A DNA stretch of 64,000 nucleotides. Origin: VBCG01 sp044226535. GTDB lineage: Bacteria; Pseudomonadota; Gammaproteobacteria; Burkholderiales; Casimicrobiaceae. This document shows, piece after piece, positions 54,853-64,000 of the stretch. A model generated the notes under the pieces. That model saw only the letters and a program-made list of their open reading frames with translations, was not told the origin of the DNA and did not search any database. Numbering within the stretch: the first letter of the stretch is position 1; the number at the start of each line of letters is the position of its first letter. The position numbers were made by a program, and so were the translations under genes. The stretch spans positions 1 to 64,000 of the forward strand of contig JBGAGT010000018.1 of NCBI GenBank assembly GCA_044226535.1, given 5' to 3'.

Positions 54853-55803
54853 ATGGTCCAGCATCGCCTGCAAACCCCCGAAGAGATCGCCGCGCGCGCC
54901 GGCGGCGAGATCCCGTTCCTGCGCATGCCCGATCGCCGCGCGGCCTTCGCCGATCGCGCCGCGCGACTGCGCTCGCTCGCGGCCGGCCACGCCATGGCGG
55001 ACTACCTGCTGTTCGTCGCCGAGCTCGCCGAGGCGCAGCAGCGCGCGCTGGAGGCGATGCCGCCGGTCCGCCTGCCTTCTCCCGACGCGCTCGCGACGGC
55101 CAACGAGCACCGCATGCCTCCGCTGGCGCATTCGACGCACCTGCGCGACCCGCTGTGGTGCGACCTCGCGCGCCGCATGCTGCGCGATTTCGCCGAGCAA
55201 TCGAACGCACGGGGGCGCGTGCGCGAGGTCGCGGTCGAGCTCGAGGGCCGGCGCGACGAGTACTTCGAGGCGCAGGCGAGCAAGCTCCTGTCGGGCGTGA
55301 CGCTGGGCCTCGACCTCGCGCACGCACCCTTCGTCGGCGCAGCGCTGCAGGTCTACTTCACCCACCTCGCGATCGCGCTCGGCGCAGCCGCGTTCCCGCG
55401 CACCGACGTCGCCACGCTCTGCCCCTGCTGCGGTGCACGCCCCACCGCCAGCGTGGTGCGCATCGGCGGAGGCGACGCGGGCTACCGCTTCCTGCACTGC
55501 GGGCTGTGCAACGCCGAGTGGCACATGGTGCGCGTCAAGTGCAGCAACTGCGAGAACACCAGGGGGCTGGGCTACCCCGTGGTCGACGACGGCACGCCGC
55601 TCGAGCGGAAGGTCGTGAAGGCCGAGACCTGCCCGGAGTGCGGCACCTACCTCAAGATCACGAACCAGGAACGCGACACCGCCGCCGAGCCCGTCGCCGA
55701 CGACCTCGCGACGCTGTCGCTGGACATCCTCGTCGGCGAATCGGGCTTCGCGCCCTCGGGGATCAATTTCATGCTGCTGCACGGCGAGCCGCCGGCCGCA
55801 TGA
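54853..55803 (+). CDS. fdhE: formate dehydrogenase accessory protein FdhE
   Basis: 316 residues. Needed for assembly of active formate dehydrogenase N/O; binds iron through a Cys-rich region. CPCC, CGLC, CSNC and CPEC pairs lie in the C-terminal half, as in E. coli FdhE (309 residues). Its stop overlaps the selA start (ATGA). It follows the repeat array after fdnI. Confidence 0.93.
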   Translation: MVQHRLQTPEEIAARAGGEIPFLRMPDRRAAFADRAARLRSLAAGHAMADYLLFVAELAEAQQRALEAMPPVRLPSPDALATANEHRMPPLAHSTHLRDPLWCDLARRMLRDFAEQSNARGRVREVAVELEGRRDEYFEAQASKLLSGVTLGLDLAHAPFVGAALQVYFTHLAIALGAAAFPRTDVATLCPCCGARPTASVVRIGGGDAGYRFLHCGLCNAEWHMVRVKCSNCENTRGLGYPVVDDGTPLERKVVKAETCPECGTYLKITNQERDTAAEPVADDLATLSLDILVGESGFAPSGINFMLLHGEPPAA

Positions 55804-57239
55804 AGCCTGCGGCAAGCGCCTCGCCCCTGCCTTCGGTCGACCGCATGCTGCGGCACCCGGCGCTCACCGCGCTCGCCGGCGTGCACGGCCGCGCCTTCGT
55901 CGCGCGCGTCGTCCGCGAGGAGCTCGAGGCGCGGCGCTCGGCGCTGGCACCGCGACGCGGCGCGGCCGCGGACGAGGATGCCGTGGCGGCCGCGGTCGCC
56001 GCGCGTGCCGAGGCGCTGCTCGCGCCCGCGCTGAAGCCGGTGTTCAACCTGACGGGCGTCGTGCTGCACACCAACCTCGGGCGCGCGGTGCTGGCCGACG
56101 AGGCCGTCGAGGCCGTGGCGCGTGCCATGCGCGCGCCGGCGAACCTCGAGTTCGACCTCGCAAGCGGCGAGCGCGGCGAGCGCGATGCGCTGGTCGAGTC
56201 GCTGCTCGTCGAGCTGACGGGCGCCGAGGCCGCCACCGTGGTCAACAACAACGCGTCGGCGGTGCTCCTCACCATCGCGGCGCTGGCGGCGCGGCGCGAG
56301 GTGCTGGTGTCGCGGGGCGAGCTGGTCGAGATCGGCGGCGCGTTCCGCATGCCCGACGTCATGAAGGCCGCGGGGGCGCGCATGGTCGAGGTCGGCACCA
56401 CCAACCGCACGCACGCGCGCGACTTCCGCGAGGCGCTCGGCCCGCGCAGCGCGCTGGTGATGAAGGTCCACGCCAGCAACTACGTGATCAGCGGCTTCAC
56501 CGCCAGCGTCGACGAGGCCGAGCTCGCCGGCATCGCCCACGGCGCCGGCATTCCCTTCGCGGTCGACCTCGGCAGCGGTGCGCTCGCCGACCTTTCGGCC
56601 TGGGGCCTGCCGCGCGAGCCGCTGCCGCAGGACGCGCTCCGCGCGGGTGCCGACGTCGTGACCTTCAGCGGCGACAAGCTGCTGGGAGGCCCGCAGGCGG
56701 GGCTGATCGTCGGGCGGCGCGAGGCCATCGCGCGCATCCGCAGGCATCCGCTCAAGCGCGCGCTGCGCGTGTCGAAGCTCACGCTGGCCGCCCTGGAGGC
56801 GACGCTCGCGCTCTATCGCCATCCGGAAAGCCTGGCCGCGCGGCTGCCCACGCTGCGCCTCATCGCGCGCCGCCGCGAGGACATCGCCGCGCTGGCGGCG
56901 CGCGTCGCGCCGGCAGTCCGCGCAGCCTTGGGCGATGCCTTCGAGGTGGACGTGGTCGACACGCTGGGCGAGATCGGCTCGGGATCGCTGCCGGTGGCCA
57001 CGCTGCCCTCGGCGGCGCTGGCGATCGCGCCGGCCACGCCCGCGGCGAAGGGCGGCGGCCGCGGCGCGGAACGCGGCGCCGCGCGCGGCGCGGGGCGCGC
57101 GCTGCTCGGCCTCGCGGCAGGCCTTCGGCGCCTGCCCATCCCCGTCGTCGGGCGCATCGCCGAGGGGCGCCTGCTCCTCGACCTGCGCTGCCTCGAGGAC
57201 GAAGCCGCGTTCGTCGCGCAATTGCCGCGGCTGCGATGA
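55800..57239 (+). CDS. selA: L-seryl-tRNA(Sec) selenium transferase
   Basis: PLP enzyme that converts seryl-tRNA(Sec) to selenocysteyl-tRNA(Sec) using selenophosphate. 479 residues. PVFNLTGVVLHTNLGRA, NNNASAVLLT, EIGGAFRMPDVMKAAG and the PLP Lys in FSGDKLLGGPQAGLIVG (K293) are the family blocks. ATG overlaps the fdhE stop, and its stop overlaps selB. A Gly/Ala-rich stretch near residue 420 may be a loop insertion. Confidence 0.96.
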   Translation: MKPAASASPLPSVDRMLRHPALTALAGVHGRAFVARVVREELEARRSALAPRRGAAADEDAVAAAVAARAEALLAPALKPVFNLTGVVLHTNLGRAVLADEAVEAVARAMRAPANLEFDLASGERGERDALVESLLVELTGAEAATVVNNNASAVLLTIAALAARREVLVSRGELVEIGGAFRMPDVMKAAGARMVEVGTTNRTHARDFREALGPRSALVMKVHASNYVISGFTASVDEAELAGIAHGAGIPFAVDLGSGALADLSAWGLPREPLPQDALRAGADVVTFSGDKLLGGPQAGLIVGRREAIARIRRHPLKRALRVSKLTLAALEATLALYRHPESLAARLPTLRLIARRREDIAALAARVAPAVRAALGDAFEVDVVDTLGEIGSGSLPVATLPSAALAIAPATPAAKGGGRGAERGAARGAGRALLGLAAGLRRLPIPVVGRIAEGRLLLDLRCLEDEAAFVAQLPRLR

Positions 57240-59131
57240 TCGTCGGCACTGCCGGGCACATCGACCACGGCAAGACCACGTTGGTGCGCGCACTGACCGG
57301 CGTCGATACCGACCGGCTTCCCGAGGAAAAGGCGCGCGGCATCTCCATCGAGCTCGGCTACGCCTACGCGCCGCTCGCCGGCGGCGGGTCGCTGGGCTTC
57401 GTCGACGTGCCGGGCCACGAGCGCTTCGTGCACACCATGCTCGCCGGCGCGACCGGCGTCGACTTCGCGCTGCTCGTCGTGGCCGCCGACGATGGGGTGA
57501 TGCCGCAGACGCGCGAGCATGTCGCGCTCCTCGACATCCTCGGCCTGCGGCAAGGCGCGGTGGCGATCACCAAGGCCGACCGCGTCGAGGCCGCGCGCGC
57601 CGCCGCGGTCGAGGCCCAGGTCGCGTCGCTCCTCGACGGCACCGGCCTCGCCGGTTCGCCGTCGTTCCGCGTCGCCGCACCCGAGGGCATCGGCGTCGAC
57701 GCGCTGCGCGAGCACCTGCACCACCTGGCCGCCTCGGCCGCCGTGCGGGCACCGCAGGGTCATTTCCGCCTCGCGGTCGACCGCTCGTTCACGTTGCAGG
57801 GCATCGGCACCGTGGTCACGGGGACCGTGCACGCCGGTGCGGTCGGGGTGGGCGAGCGCCTGCTGGTGCTGCCGTCGCTGCGCGAGGTGCGCGTGCGCGG
57901 CATCCGGGCGAACGCGCACGCGGCGGCGCGCGCCGTGGCGGGTGAACGCGCGGCGCTCAACCTCGCCGGCGTCGCGCGCGAGGACGTCGAGCGCGGCGAC
58001 TGGATCGTCGCGCCGGCGCTCGGCTTCACGACCACGCGCTTCGACGCGCGCCTGCGCTGGAGCCCCGACGCCGGCGCCGCCGAGCGCGGGGCCGACGCGC
58101 TGCACCTCCACGCCGGCGCGGGCCACGCCATGGGGCGCGTCGTGCCGCTGGTCGAGCCCGGCGCGCAGGGCGCGCTGGTGCAGGTGATCGTGCACGAGCC
58201 GCTGCACCTCGTGCAGGGCGACCGCTTCGTGCTCCGCGACGCGGCGGCGAGCCGGACGCTGGGGGGCGGCGTGGTGATCGACCCGCTGGCGCCCGCGCGC
58301 TACCGGCGTTCGCCCGAGCGGCTCGCGAGCCTCGTGGCGCTGGAGCGCCCGACGCCGCTCGAGCGGCTCGAGGCGCTGGCGGATGCGCATCCCGGCGGGG
58401 TGGAGCTCGCGCGCTTCGCGCGCGCGGCGAACATCGTCGATCCCGGGGCGCTGCTCGCGGGCAGCGCACTGCGCCCGGCAGGCGCGGGCGAGGCGGCCTT
58501 CGCCGTGGCGCCCCGGCACTGGGAGGCGATGTCGCGGCGGCTCGACGAGGCGCTCGCGGGCTTCCATGGCGCCCACCCCGACGACATCGGGCCCGAGCTC
58601 GCGCGGCTGCGCCGAATCGCGCTGCCGCGCGTCGATCCCGTCGTGTACCGCGCCCTGCTCGAGGCGCGCCTCGCTTCCGGCGCGGTAGTGCGTACGGGGG
58701 CCTGGATACGCCTCGCGTCGTACGATACCGCGCCCTCGGCGAGCGACCGCGCGCTGCTCGAGAAGCTGGAGCCCCGGCTCGCCGAAGCGGGGTTCGACCC
58801 GCCCTGGGTGCGCGACCTCGCGCGCGACGCCGGCGTCGCCGACGATGCCGTGCGGGGGACGCTCGCGCGCGCCGCGCGCCGCGGCAGCATGTTCGCCGTG
58901 GTGCGCGACCTGTACTATCCCGCACAGACGGTGGCGGCGCTGGAGGCGATCCTGCGCGAGCTGCAGGAAACAGAGGGCGAGGTTCGTGCCGCGGCGTTCC
59001 GCGACCGCACCGGGCTCGGGCGCAAGCGCGCGATCCAGATCCTCGAGTTCTTCGACCGCGTGGGACTCACGCGCCGCGTGCGCGAGCGGCATTTCCTGCG
59101 CACCGACGCGACGTCGCTGGTGGGACGGTGA
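57236..59131 (+). CDS. selB: selenocysteine-specific translation elongation factor
   Basis: GTPase that brings Sec-tRNA(Sec) to the ribosome at UGA codons followed by a SECIS. 631 residues. G motifs GHIDHGKTT, DVPGHERF and TKADR; beta-barrel domains II-III; then winged-helix domains about 380-631 that read the SECIS. ATG overlaps the selA stop (ATGA). Codes for the reader of the element in fdnG, in the same operon. Confidence 0.96.
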   Translation: MIVGTAGHIDHGKTTLVRALTGVDTDRLPEEKARGISIELGYAYAPLAGGGSLGFVDVPGHERFVHTMLAGATGVDFALLVVAADDGVMPQTREHVALLDILGLRQGAVAITKADRVEAARAAAVEAQVASLLDGTGLAGSPSFRVAAPEGIGVDALREHLHHLAASAAVRAPQGHFRLAVDRSFTLQGIGTVVTGTVHAGAVGVGERLLVLPSLREVRVRGIRANAHAAARAVAGERAALNLAGVAREDVERGDWIVAPALGFTTTRFDARLRWSPDAGAAERGADALHLHAGAGHAMGRVVPLVEPGAQGALVQVIVHEPLHLVQGDRFVLRDAAASRTLGGGVVIDPLAPARYRRSPERLASLVALERPTPLERLEALADAHPGGVELARFARAANIVDPGALLAGSALRPAGAGEAAFAVAPRHWEAMSRRLDEALAGFHGAHPDDIGPELARLRRIALPRVDPVVYRALLEARLASGAVVRTGAWIRLASYDTAPSASDRALLEKLEPRLAEAGFDPPWVRDLARDAGVADDAVRGTLARAARRGSMFAVVRDLYYPAQTVAALEAILRELQETEGEVRAAAFRDRTGLGRKRAIQILEFFDRVGLTRRVRERHFLRTDATSLVGR

Positions 59132-59143
59132 GATGAAGGCAAC

Positions 59144-59239
59144 GGAAGAGACACGCCTCCGGTGGGGCGGCCGGGCTTCAAACCCGGTTGGGGGCGCCAC
59201 GCGCTCCCGGGTGGGTTCGACTCCCATTCTCTTCCGCCA
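59144..59239 (+). tRNA. selC: tRNA-Sec(UCA)
   Basis: 96-nt tRNA with the long acceptor/variable arms of selenocysteine tRNAs. The acceptor arms are GGAAGAG and CTCTTCC, anticodon TCA in CTTCAAA, T-loop GGTTCGACTCC, and encoded CCA. It lies 12 bp after selB on the same strand, so it might be cotranscribed. Confidence 0.95.
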
Positions 59240-59349
59240 TCCGTTCGCGCGCCGGTAGCGAGGCCAATGCCCCGCGCACGGGCCGCAGGCGGCCTCGCGC
59301 CTGCTGCACCGCAGCTTGACGCTGCGCGCCACGGGCTGCCTAATGGCCA

Positions 59350-59376
59350 CCAGGGTGGAATCGTGTTCCACCCTGG
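59350..59376. promoter_or_regulatory. perfect inverted repeat at the iclR start (probable operator)
   Basis: CCAGGGTGGAA and TTCCACCCTGG are perfect 11-bp arms around TCGTG. The inner TGGAA...TTCCA resembles IclR operators. The site covers a GTG start candidate of the IclR gene, which suggests autorepression. Confidence 0.65.
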
Positions 59377-60250
59377 ACCGGCCTTGATCTATCCCACCAC
59401 CCAACGCGCATTCGACGTCCTCGAGCGGCTCGCCACCGAGCCTGCAGGATTGCCGCTCACGTCGCTCGCCTGCGAGCTCGCGCTGCCCAAGAGCGCGACG
59501 CACCGCCTGCTGCTGTCGCTGGTCGACGCGGGCTATGTGGCGCAGGACGCGCTGACGCAGCACTACCGGCCGACTTTCAAGATGGCCACGCTGGGCTTCC
59601 GGCTGCTCGCGGCGACCAGCGTGCACGACGTCTGCCAGCCGGTGCTCGACCGCCTCGCCGCCGCCTGCGGCGACCTCGCGCGCCTCGCCGTGGTGGACGG
59701 CGACACGTTGCGTTGGGTGGCGAAGGCGCAGGGCGCGCATGCGGGCCTGCGCTACGACCCCGAGATGGGCCAGGAGGTGGCGCTCTACGCGACCGCGGTC
59801 GCGCGCCTGTGGCTCGCGAGCCTGCCCGCCGGGCGTGCGCGCGGCATCCTCGCACGGGCCTGGCGGGACAACCGCCGCGCGCTGGGGCCACAGGCGCCGC
59901 GCTCGCTGGCGGTGGCCGAGGCGCGCATGCGCGAGGTCCGTGGCAAGGCCTGGGCCGCGGCCGTCGAGGAGGGCCTCGAGGGCGTGGCCGCCGTGGGGGC
60001 GGTGATCCGCGTCCCGGCAACCCGGCGCGCGCAGGCCGCGGCGGGCGAGGCAGGCGCGGGCGCCGTCGTCGGCACGGTGAGCATCACCGGGCCGGTCGCG
60101 CGCTTCGCGCCGCACCGCCGCCCGGTGCTCGGCCGGTTGTGCGTCGAGGCCGCCGCCGAGCTCGCCGAGTTGTGGCCGCTGCGCGGCTACCAGGCCCAGG
60201 CCTCGACGCTGCAACCTGCGCAGGGAGCACGCGATGTCCACGCAGCCTGA
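59363..60250 (+). CDS. IclR-family transcriptional regulator
   Basis: 295 residues with an N-terminal winged helix (RAFDVLERLATEPAGLPLTSLACELALPKSATHRLLLSLVDAGYV) and a C-terminal GAF-like effector domain (LARLAVVDGDTLRWVAKAQG and on). GTG at 59363 overlaps the inverted repeat; a TTG at 59384 (MIYPTTQRAF) is an equally good start. Same strand as the cupin and ABC genes, which it may control together with itself. Confidence 0.85.
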   Translation: MFHPGPALIYPTTQRAFDVLERLATEPAGLPLTSLACELALPKSATHRLLLSLVDAGYVAQDALTQHYRPTFKMATLGFRLLAATSVHDVCQPVLDRLAAACGDLARLAVVDGDTLRWVAKAQGAHAGLRYDPEMGQEVALYATAVARLWLASLPAGRARGILARAWRDNRRALGPQAPRSLAVAEARMREVRGKAWAAAVEEGLEGVAAVGAVIRVPATRRAQAAAGEAGAGAVVGTVSITGPVARFAPHRRPVLGRLCVEAAAELAELWPLRGYQAQASTLQPAQGARDVHAA

Positions 60251-60815
60251 CGATCCTTCCGGCGGCATGCCGGTTCGCCCCCGACCGCGCACGGGCGATA
60301 CATCTGTCGGTCAGGCGGCTCGCGCGGGCGGCGATCCCGATGGCCGCGCCGGCACCATGCTCGGCGACACCGGCACGCGCGTCCCCGCGCGCTATGCGGG
60401 GCCGCTGCCGCTCGCCGGGGCGCTCACGCGGCTCGCCCGCGGCGACGCGGCGTTCCGGCGCGACGGGCCGCGTGCCGACGTCGAATACCGCGACCTGGGC
60501 TGGGCGGACGCGAGCGGCGGCGCCATCGGCGCCAAGCACATCCGCGCCATCCGTCCCTTCGAGACCGAGACCGGCTGGCACTGGCACGACATGCGCGGGC
60601 ATTTCATCTTCGTCATGCGCGGCTGGATCCGCTTCGGCTACGAGGGGGTGGCCGAGGCCGTGACGGTACACGCCGGCCAGTCGCTGTCGCAGCCCGCGGG
60701 CGTCGCGCACAACGTGCTGGCGCGTTCCGACGACATGGAGCTCATCGAGATCAACCTGCCCTCGACCTACGGCACCTGGGAGCTCGCGGCGGGCACAGGG
60801 GAGGCCGGCCGATGA
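60234..60815 (+). CDS. cupin-domain protein
   Basis: 193 residues. The conserved barrel has GWHWHDMRGHFIFVMRGWI (first cupin motif with two His and a downstream Glu-less spacing) and the second block SLSQPAGVAHNVLA with the metal His. The N-terminal 60 residues are low-complexity. It overlaps the iclR end by 17 bp and the next gene by 4 bp, so it is the second gene of this operon. Enzyme or sensor role unknown. Confidence 0.75.
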   Translation: MSTQPDDPSGGMPVRPRPRTGDTSVGQAARAGGDPDGRAGTMLGDTGTRVPARYAGPLPLAGALTRLARGDAAFRRDGPRADVEYRDLGWADASGGAIGAKHIRAIRPFETETGWHWHDMRGHFIFVMRGWIRFGYEGVAEAVTVHAGQSLSQPAGVAHNVLARSDDMELIEINLPSTYGTWELAAGTGEAGR

Positions 60816-61669
60816 GCGACGCGCCCGCGTCCCTCGCTGCCGGTGCCGCGGAAGACGCCACCGACGAGGCGCCGCCCCGTGGCGCGATCCTCGCCTGGCT
60901 GCGCCATCGCGGGTCGGCGCTGGCCGCATTCGCCCTCCTGTTCCTGGTCTGGGAATTCGCGGTCCACCTCTTCGGCATCAAGGAGTACCTGCTGCCGCCG
61001 CCGTCCAAGGTGTGGACCGAGTTCGCCAAGCGCTACGCCACCGTGATGCCCAGCGTATGGGTCACGCTGCAGGAGATCATCGCCGGCTACCTGCTCGCCG
61101 TGGTCGTGAGCATCCCCATGGCCTTCGTCGTGGCGCGCTCGGCCTTCGTCGAGCGTGCGATCTATCCGGTGATCGTGTTCATGCAGATCATCCCCAAGAT
61201 CGCCATCGCGCCGCTGTTCATCATCTGGTTCGGCTTCGGCTTCACGCCCAAGCTGCTGCTGGTGTTCCTGCTGTCGTTCTTCCCCATCGTGGTCGCGAGC
61301 CTCGCGGGGTTCAAGAGCGCCGACCGCGACATCACCGACTTCGCACGCACCACCGGCGCCTCGCCCTGGCGCATGTTCCTGCGCATCGAGCTGCCGCAGG
61401 CGTTGCCGCACATCTTCACCGGCCTCAAGGTGGGCGCGGCGCTCGCCGCGACCGCGGCGGTGGTGGCGGAGTTCGTGGCCTCCGACAAGGGGCTCGGCTA
61501 CCTGCTGCTGCAATACAACGGCAACATCGACACGCCGATGGTGTTCGCCACCATCGTGCTGCTTTCGATCCTGGGGCTGGCGGTGTACTACGCCGTCGAG
61601 CTCCTCGAGCGGCTGGTCATTCCCTGGCACGTGTCGCGGCAGGCGGGCGCCGCCGACGCGACGCTGTGA
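60812..61669 (+). CDS. ABC transporter permease (SsuC/TauC-like)
   Basis: 285 residues, six helices, with the inner-membrane EAA loop near SADRDITDFARTTGASPWRMFLRIELPQALPHIFTGLK. Starts with a soluble 30-residue stretch. ATGA overlap with the cupin gene. Works with the binding protein at 61792 and the ATPase at 62787 in taking up a small organic (for example sulfonate, pyrimidine or thiamine-precursor type) compound. Confidence 0.9.
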   Translation: MSDAPASLAAGAAEDATDEAPPRGAILAWLRHRGSALAAFALLFLVWEFAVHLFGIKEYLLPPPSKVWTEFAKRYATVMPSVWVTLQEIIAGYLLAVVVSIPMAFVVARSAFVERAIYPVIVFMQIIPKIAIAPLFIIWFGFGFTPKLLLVFLLSFFPIVVASLAGFKSADRDITDFARTTGASPWRMFLRIELPQALPHIFTGLKVGAALAATAAVVAEFVASDKGLGYLLLQYNGNIDTPMVFATIVLLSILGLAVYYAVELLERLVIPWHVSRQAGAADATL

Positions 61670-61696
61670 TCGCGTGTCGTTCCGACGTGCTTTAAA

Positions 61697-61767
61697 GTCA
61701 TCCCCGCGAAAGCGGGGACCCAGCCTCGCGACAGCGGCGACCCATCCCCGCGAAGGCGGGCACCCAT
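61697..61767. repeat. degenerate GTCATCCCCGCG...GCGGGGAC palindromes
   Basis: A clear unit (GTCATCCCCGCGAAAGCGGG, then GACCCAG), a degenerate one (CTCGCGACAGCGGCGAC) and a third (ATCCCCGCGAAGGCGGGCAC) fill the gap between permease and binding-protein genes. They could form hairpins that alter expression of the downstream half of the operon. Confidence 0.8.
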
Positions 61768-61791
61768 TTCCACCACGATAGGAGAGACGCG

Positions 61792-62775
61792 ATGAACACC
61801 CACCGTATGCCGAGGATCGGGGCACTGCTGTTCGCAGGGCTCGCGGCGCTGGGAACGCTGCCCGCGCAGGCCGCCGACCCCGTTTCGCTGCGCCTCAACT
61901 GGTACCTGGGCGGCCTGCACGCGCCTTTCTACTACGGCAAGGACAAGGGCTTCTATGCCGCGGAAGGCATCGACCTCACCATCAACGAGGGGCGGGGCTC
62001 GGTGGCCACCGTGCAGGCCGTCGCGGCGGGCACCGACACCTTCGGCTTGAACGACTCGTCGAGCCTCATCCTCACCGTGGCCAAGGGTGCCGAGGTGAAG
62101 TCGGTGATGTCGCTGCTCAACTCCACCGGCTATTCGGTGGTGTCGCTCGCCTCGTCGGGCATCAAGACACCCAAGGACCTCGAGGGCAAGAAGCTCGCGG
62201 TCACCCCCGGCGACCCGCTGGGGCAGCTCTTCCAGGCGCTCGCTGCGTACAACAAGCTCGACATGTCGAAGATCACGCTGGTGCAGGTCGACCCCGCGGC
62301 CAAGGTGGTGAGCGTGCTGGAAAAGCGCGCCGACGGCCTGCTGGGCGGCGTCGACGACCAGTACTTCCTGATCAAGCAGCGCGGCGTCGAGCCCGCGGCG
62401 CTGCGCTATGCCGACTGGGGCGCCAACATCGTCGGCATGACCATCACCACCAAGAGCGACCTCATCAAGTCCAATCCCGACCTCGTGCGCCGCTTCGTGC
62501 GCGCGACCGTCAAGTCCTGGGAGGAAGCGAAGAAGCACCCCGAGGAGGCGGTCGCCTCCGCGCTCAAGGTGAAGCCCGACCTCGACCGCGAATCGCAGCT
62601 CGGCCAGCTCAAGACCGACATCGGCCTCCTCGACTCGGCCAACTCCAGGGACAGGATCGGCTGGGGCGCGCAGGCCGACTGGGACCAGACCCTCGACCTC
62701 ATGAAGAAGTATCGCGACCTGCAGAGCAACCAGCCCTGGACGGCGTACCACACCAACGACTTCCTGCCGAAGTAG
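61792..62775 (+). CDS. ABC transporter substrate-binding protein (SsuA/THI5-like)
   Basis: 327 residues. Signal peptide ending in PAQAA; mature part starts VSLRLNWYLGGLHAPFYYGKDKGFYAAEGIDLTI, the signature of the THI5/SsuA/TauA group. AGGAGAG before the ATG. Periplasmic; brings an unknown small compound to the permease at 60812. Confidence 0.9.
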   Translation: MNTHRMPRIGALLFAGLAALGTLPAQAADPVSLRLNWYLGGLHAPFYYGKDKGFYAAEGIDLTINEGRGSVATVQAVAAGTDTFGLNDSSSLILTVAKGAEVKSVMSLLNSTGYSVVSLASSGIKTPKDLEGKKLAVTPGDPLGQLFQALAAYNKLDMSKITLVQVDPAAKVVSVLEKRADGLLGGVDDQYFLIKQRGVEPAALRYADWGANIVGMTITTKSDLIKSNPDLVRRFVRATVKSWEEAKKHPEEAVASALKVKPDLDRESQLGQLKTDIGLLDSANSRDRIGWGAQADWDQTLDLMKKYRDLQSNQPWTAYHTNDFLPK

Positions 62776-62786
62776 GGGACAGGGCG

Positions 62787-63601
<815 letters not shown>

Positions 63602-63605
<4 letters not shown>

Positions 63606-64000
63606 AGACCTTCGCCATGCGGGGCATCATCGCCGCGCCCGCGCTGCCGATGCTGCCCGACCATTCGATCGACTACGCGTCGCTCGACGGCTACCTCCGC
63701 TGGGTCGCCGCGCAGCGGCCGACCGCCATCGCCATGAACATGGATGCGAGCGAAGGGCCTGCGCTGACGCGCGACGAGCAGCTCGCCGTCGTCGAGGCGA
63801 CGCGGCGCGCGATGGCCGCCGCGGGCGCCGACCTGCCGCTGGTCTCCGGCCTGATCGCCGGCTCGACCGCCGACGCGGTGGCCTGGGGCCGCTCGCTCGC
63901 GGGTGCCGGCGTCGACGCGTTGGCGATCTTCCCGCCGTTCCCCACCTTCCTCGGCAACCCGGTGCCGACGGAGATGATCCATCGCTATCACAAGGCGATC
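63602..64000 (+). CDS. DapA-family (dihydrodipicolinate synthase-like) aldolase, N-terminal part
   Basis: 133 residues before the window ends. MKTFAMRGIIAAPALPML, then a 30-residue spacing and the conserved AMNMDASEGPALTRDEQ region in place of the usual GTTGE; VSGLIAGSTADAVAWGRSLAGAGVDALAIFPPFPTF follows. It is a lyase/aldolase of the NAL/DapA superfamily. The catalytic Lys lies outside the window. It overlaps the ATPase end (ATGA), so it is cotranscribed with the transporter and may act on the imported compound or its breakdown product. Confidence 0.82.

Overview
The window looks like a 64 kb stretch of a high-GC betaproteobacterial chromosome (Burkholderiales-like). Reasons: very GC-rich codon use over most of the window; a norR / norA-norB arrangement with three GGT-N7-ACC NorR sites and a sigma-54 promoter of the kind described in Ralstonia (Cupriavidus) eutropha; a copper nitrite reductase fused to cytochrome c, as in Ralstonia; and small GTCATCCCCGCG...GCGGGGAT palindromes between genes. 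Genus and species cannot be read from the sequence.

Layout. 1-1790: end of a FabF-type ketosynthase, aspartokinase lysC, tRNA-Ser(GCU). 1791 to about 11.2 kb: a block of clearly lower GC directly downstream of the tRNA, holding eda-edd-sulfatase and a DeoR / PfkB-kinase / GatZ-like / SDR cluster (probably hexitol to tagatose to fructose-6-phosphate), with a broken sugar-binding-protein gene between the two halves. It looks like an acquired catabolic island. 11.2-16.5 kb: low-affinity iron permease-like gene and the NO-detoxification module norR-norA-norB. 16.5-31.9 kb: housekeeping and miscellaneous genes (pseudouridine synthase, MazG-like hydrolase, methyltransferase, phospholipase-D/cardiolipin synthase, tRNA-Arg, a nucleotide cyclase with a metal-binding tail, a hydroxyacid oxidase, a ZIP transporter / Fur-type regulator pair sharing a palindrome, hemerythrin, and an MFS/kinase/acyl-CoA dehydrogenase operon with a divergent SDR). 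32-36 kb: glyoxylate carboligase plus a PanE-like reductase with a divergent LysR. 36-49.7 kb: lipoprotein, hydrolase, TSUP permease, AsmA, nirK with a small exported Cys protein, TPR protein, B12-dependent ribonucleotide reductase, ankyrin protein, HAD phosphatase.

49.7-59.2 kb is the most striking region: a complete selenocysteine locus. It holds fdnG with an in-frame UGA (Sec196) and a downstream SECIS hairpin, fdnH, fdnI, fdhE, selA, selB and tRNA-Sec, all on one strand with tight or overlapping junctions. Only selD is missing from the window. 59.3-64 kb: an IclR regulator with a perfect inverted repeat at its start, then a cupin, an ABC transporter of the SsuABC/THI5-like class, and the start of a DapA-family aldolase.

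Taken together the genes suggest a facultative respirer that oxidises formate through a membrane selenoenzyme, reduces nitrite to NO and on to N2O, and has picked up a sugar/hexitol-sulfate catabolic island at a tRNA-Ser gene. All functions are assigned by motif recognition from the sequence alone.
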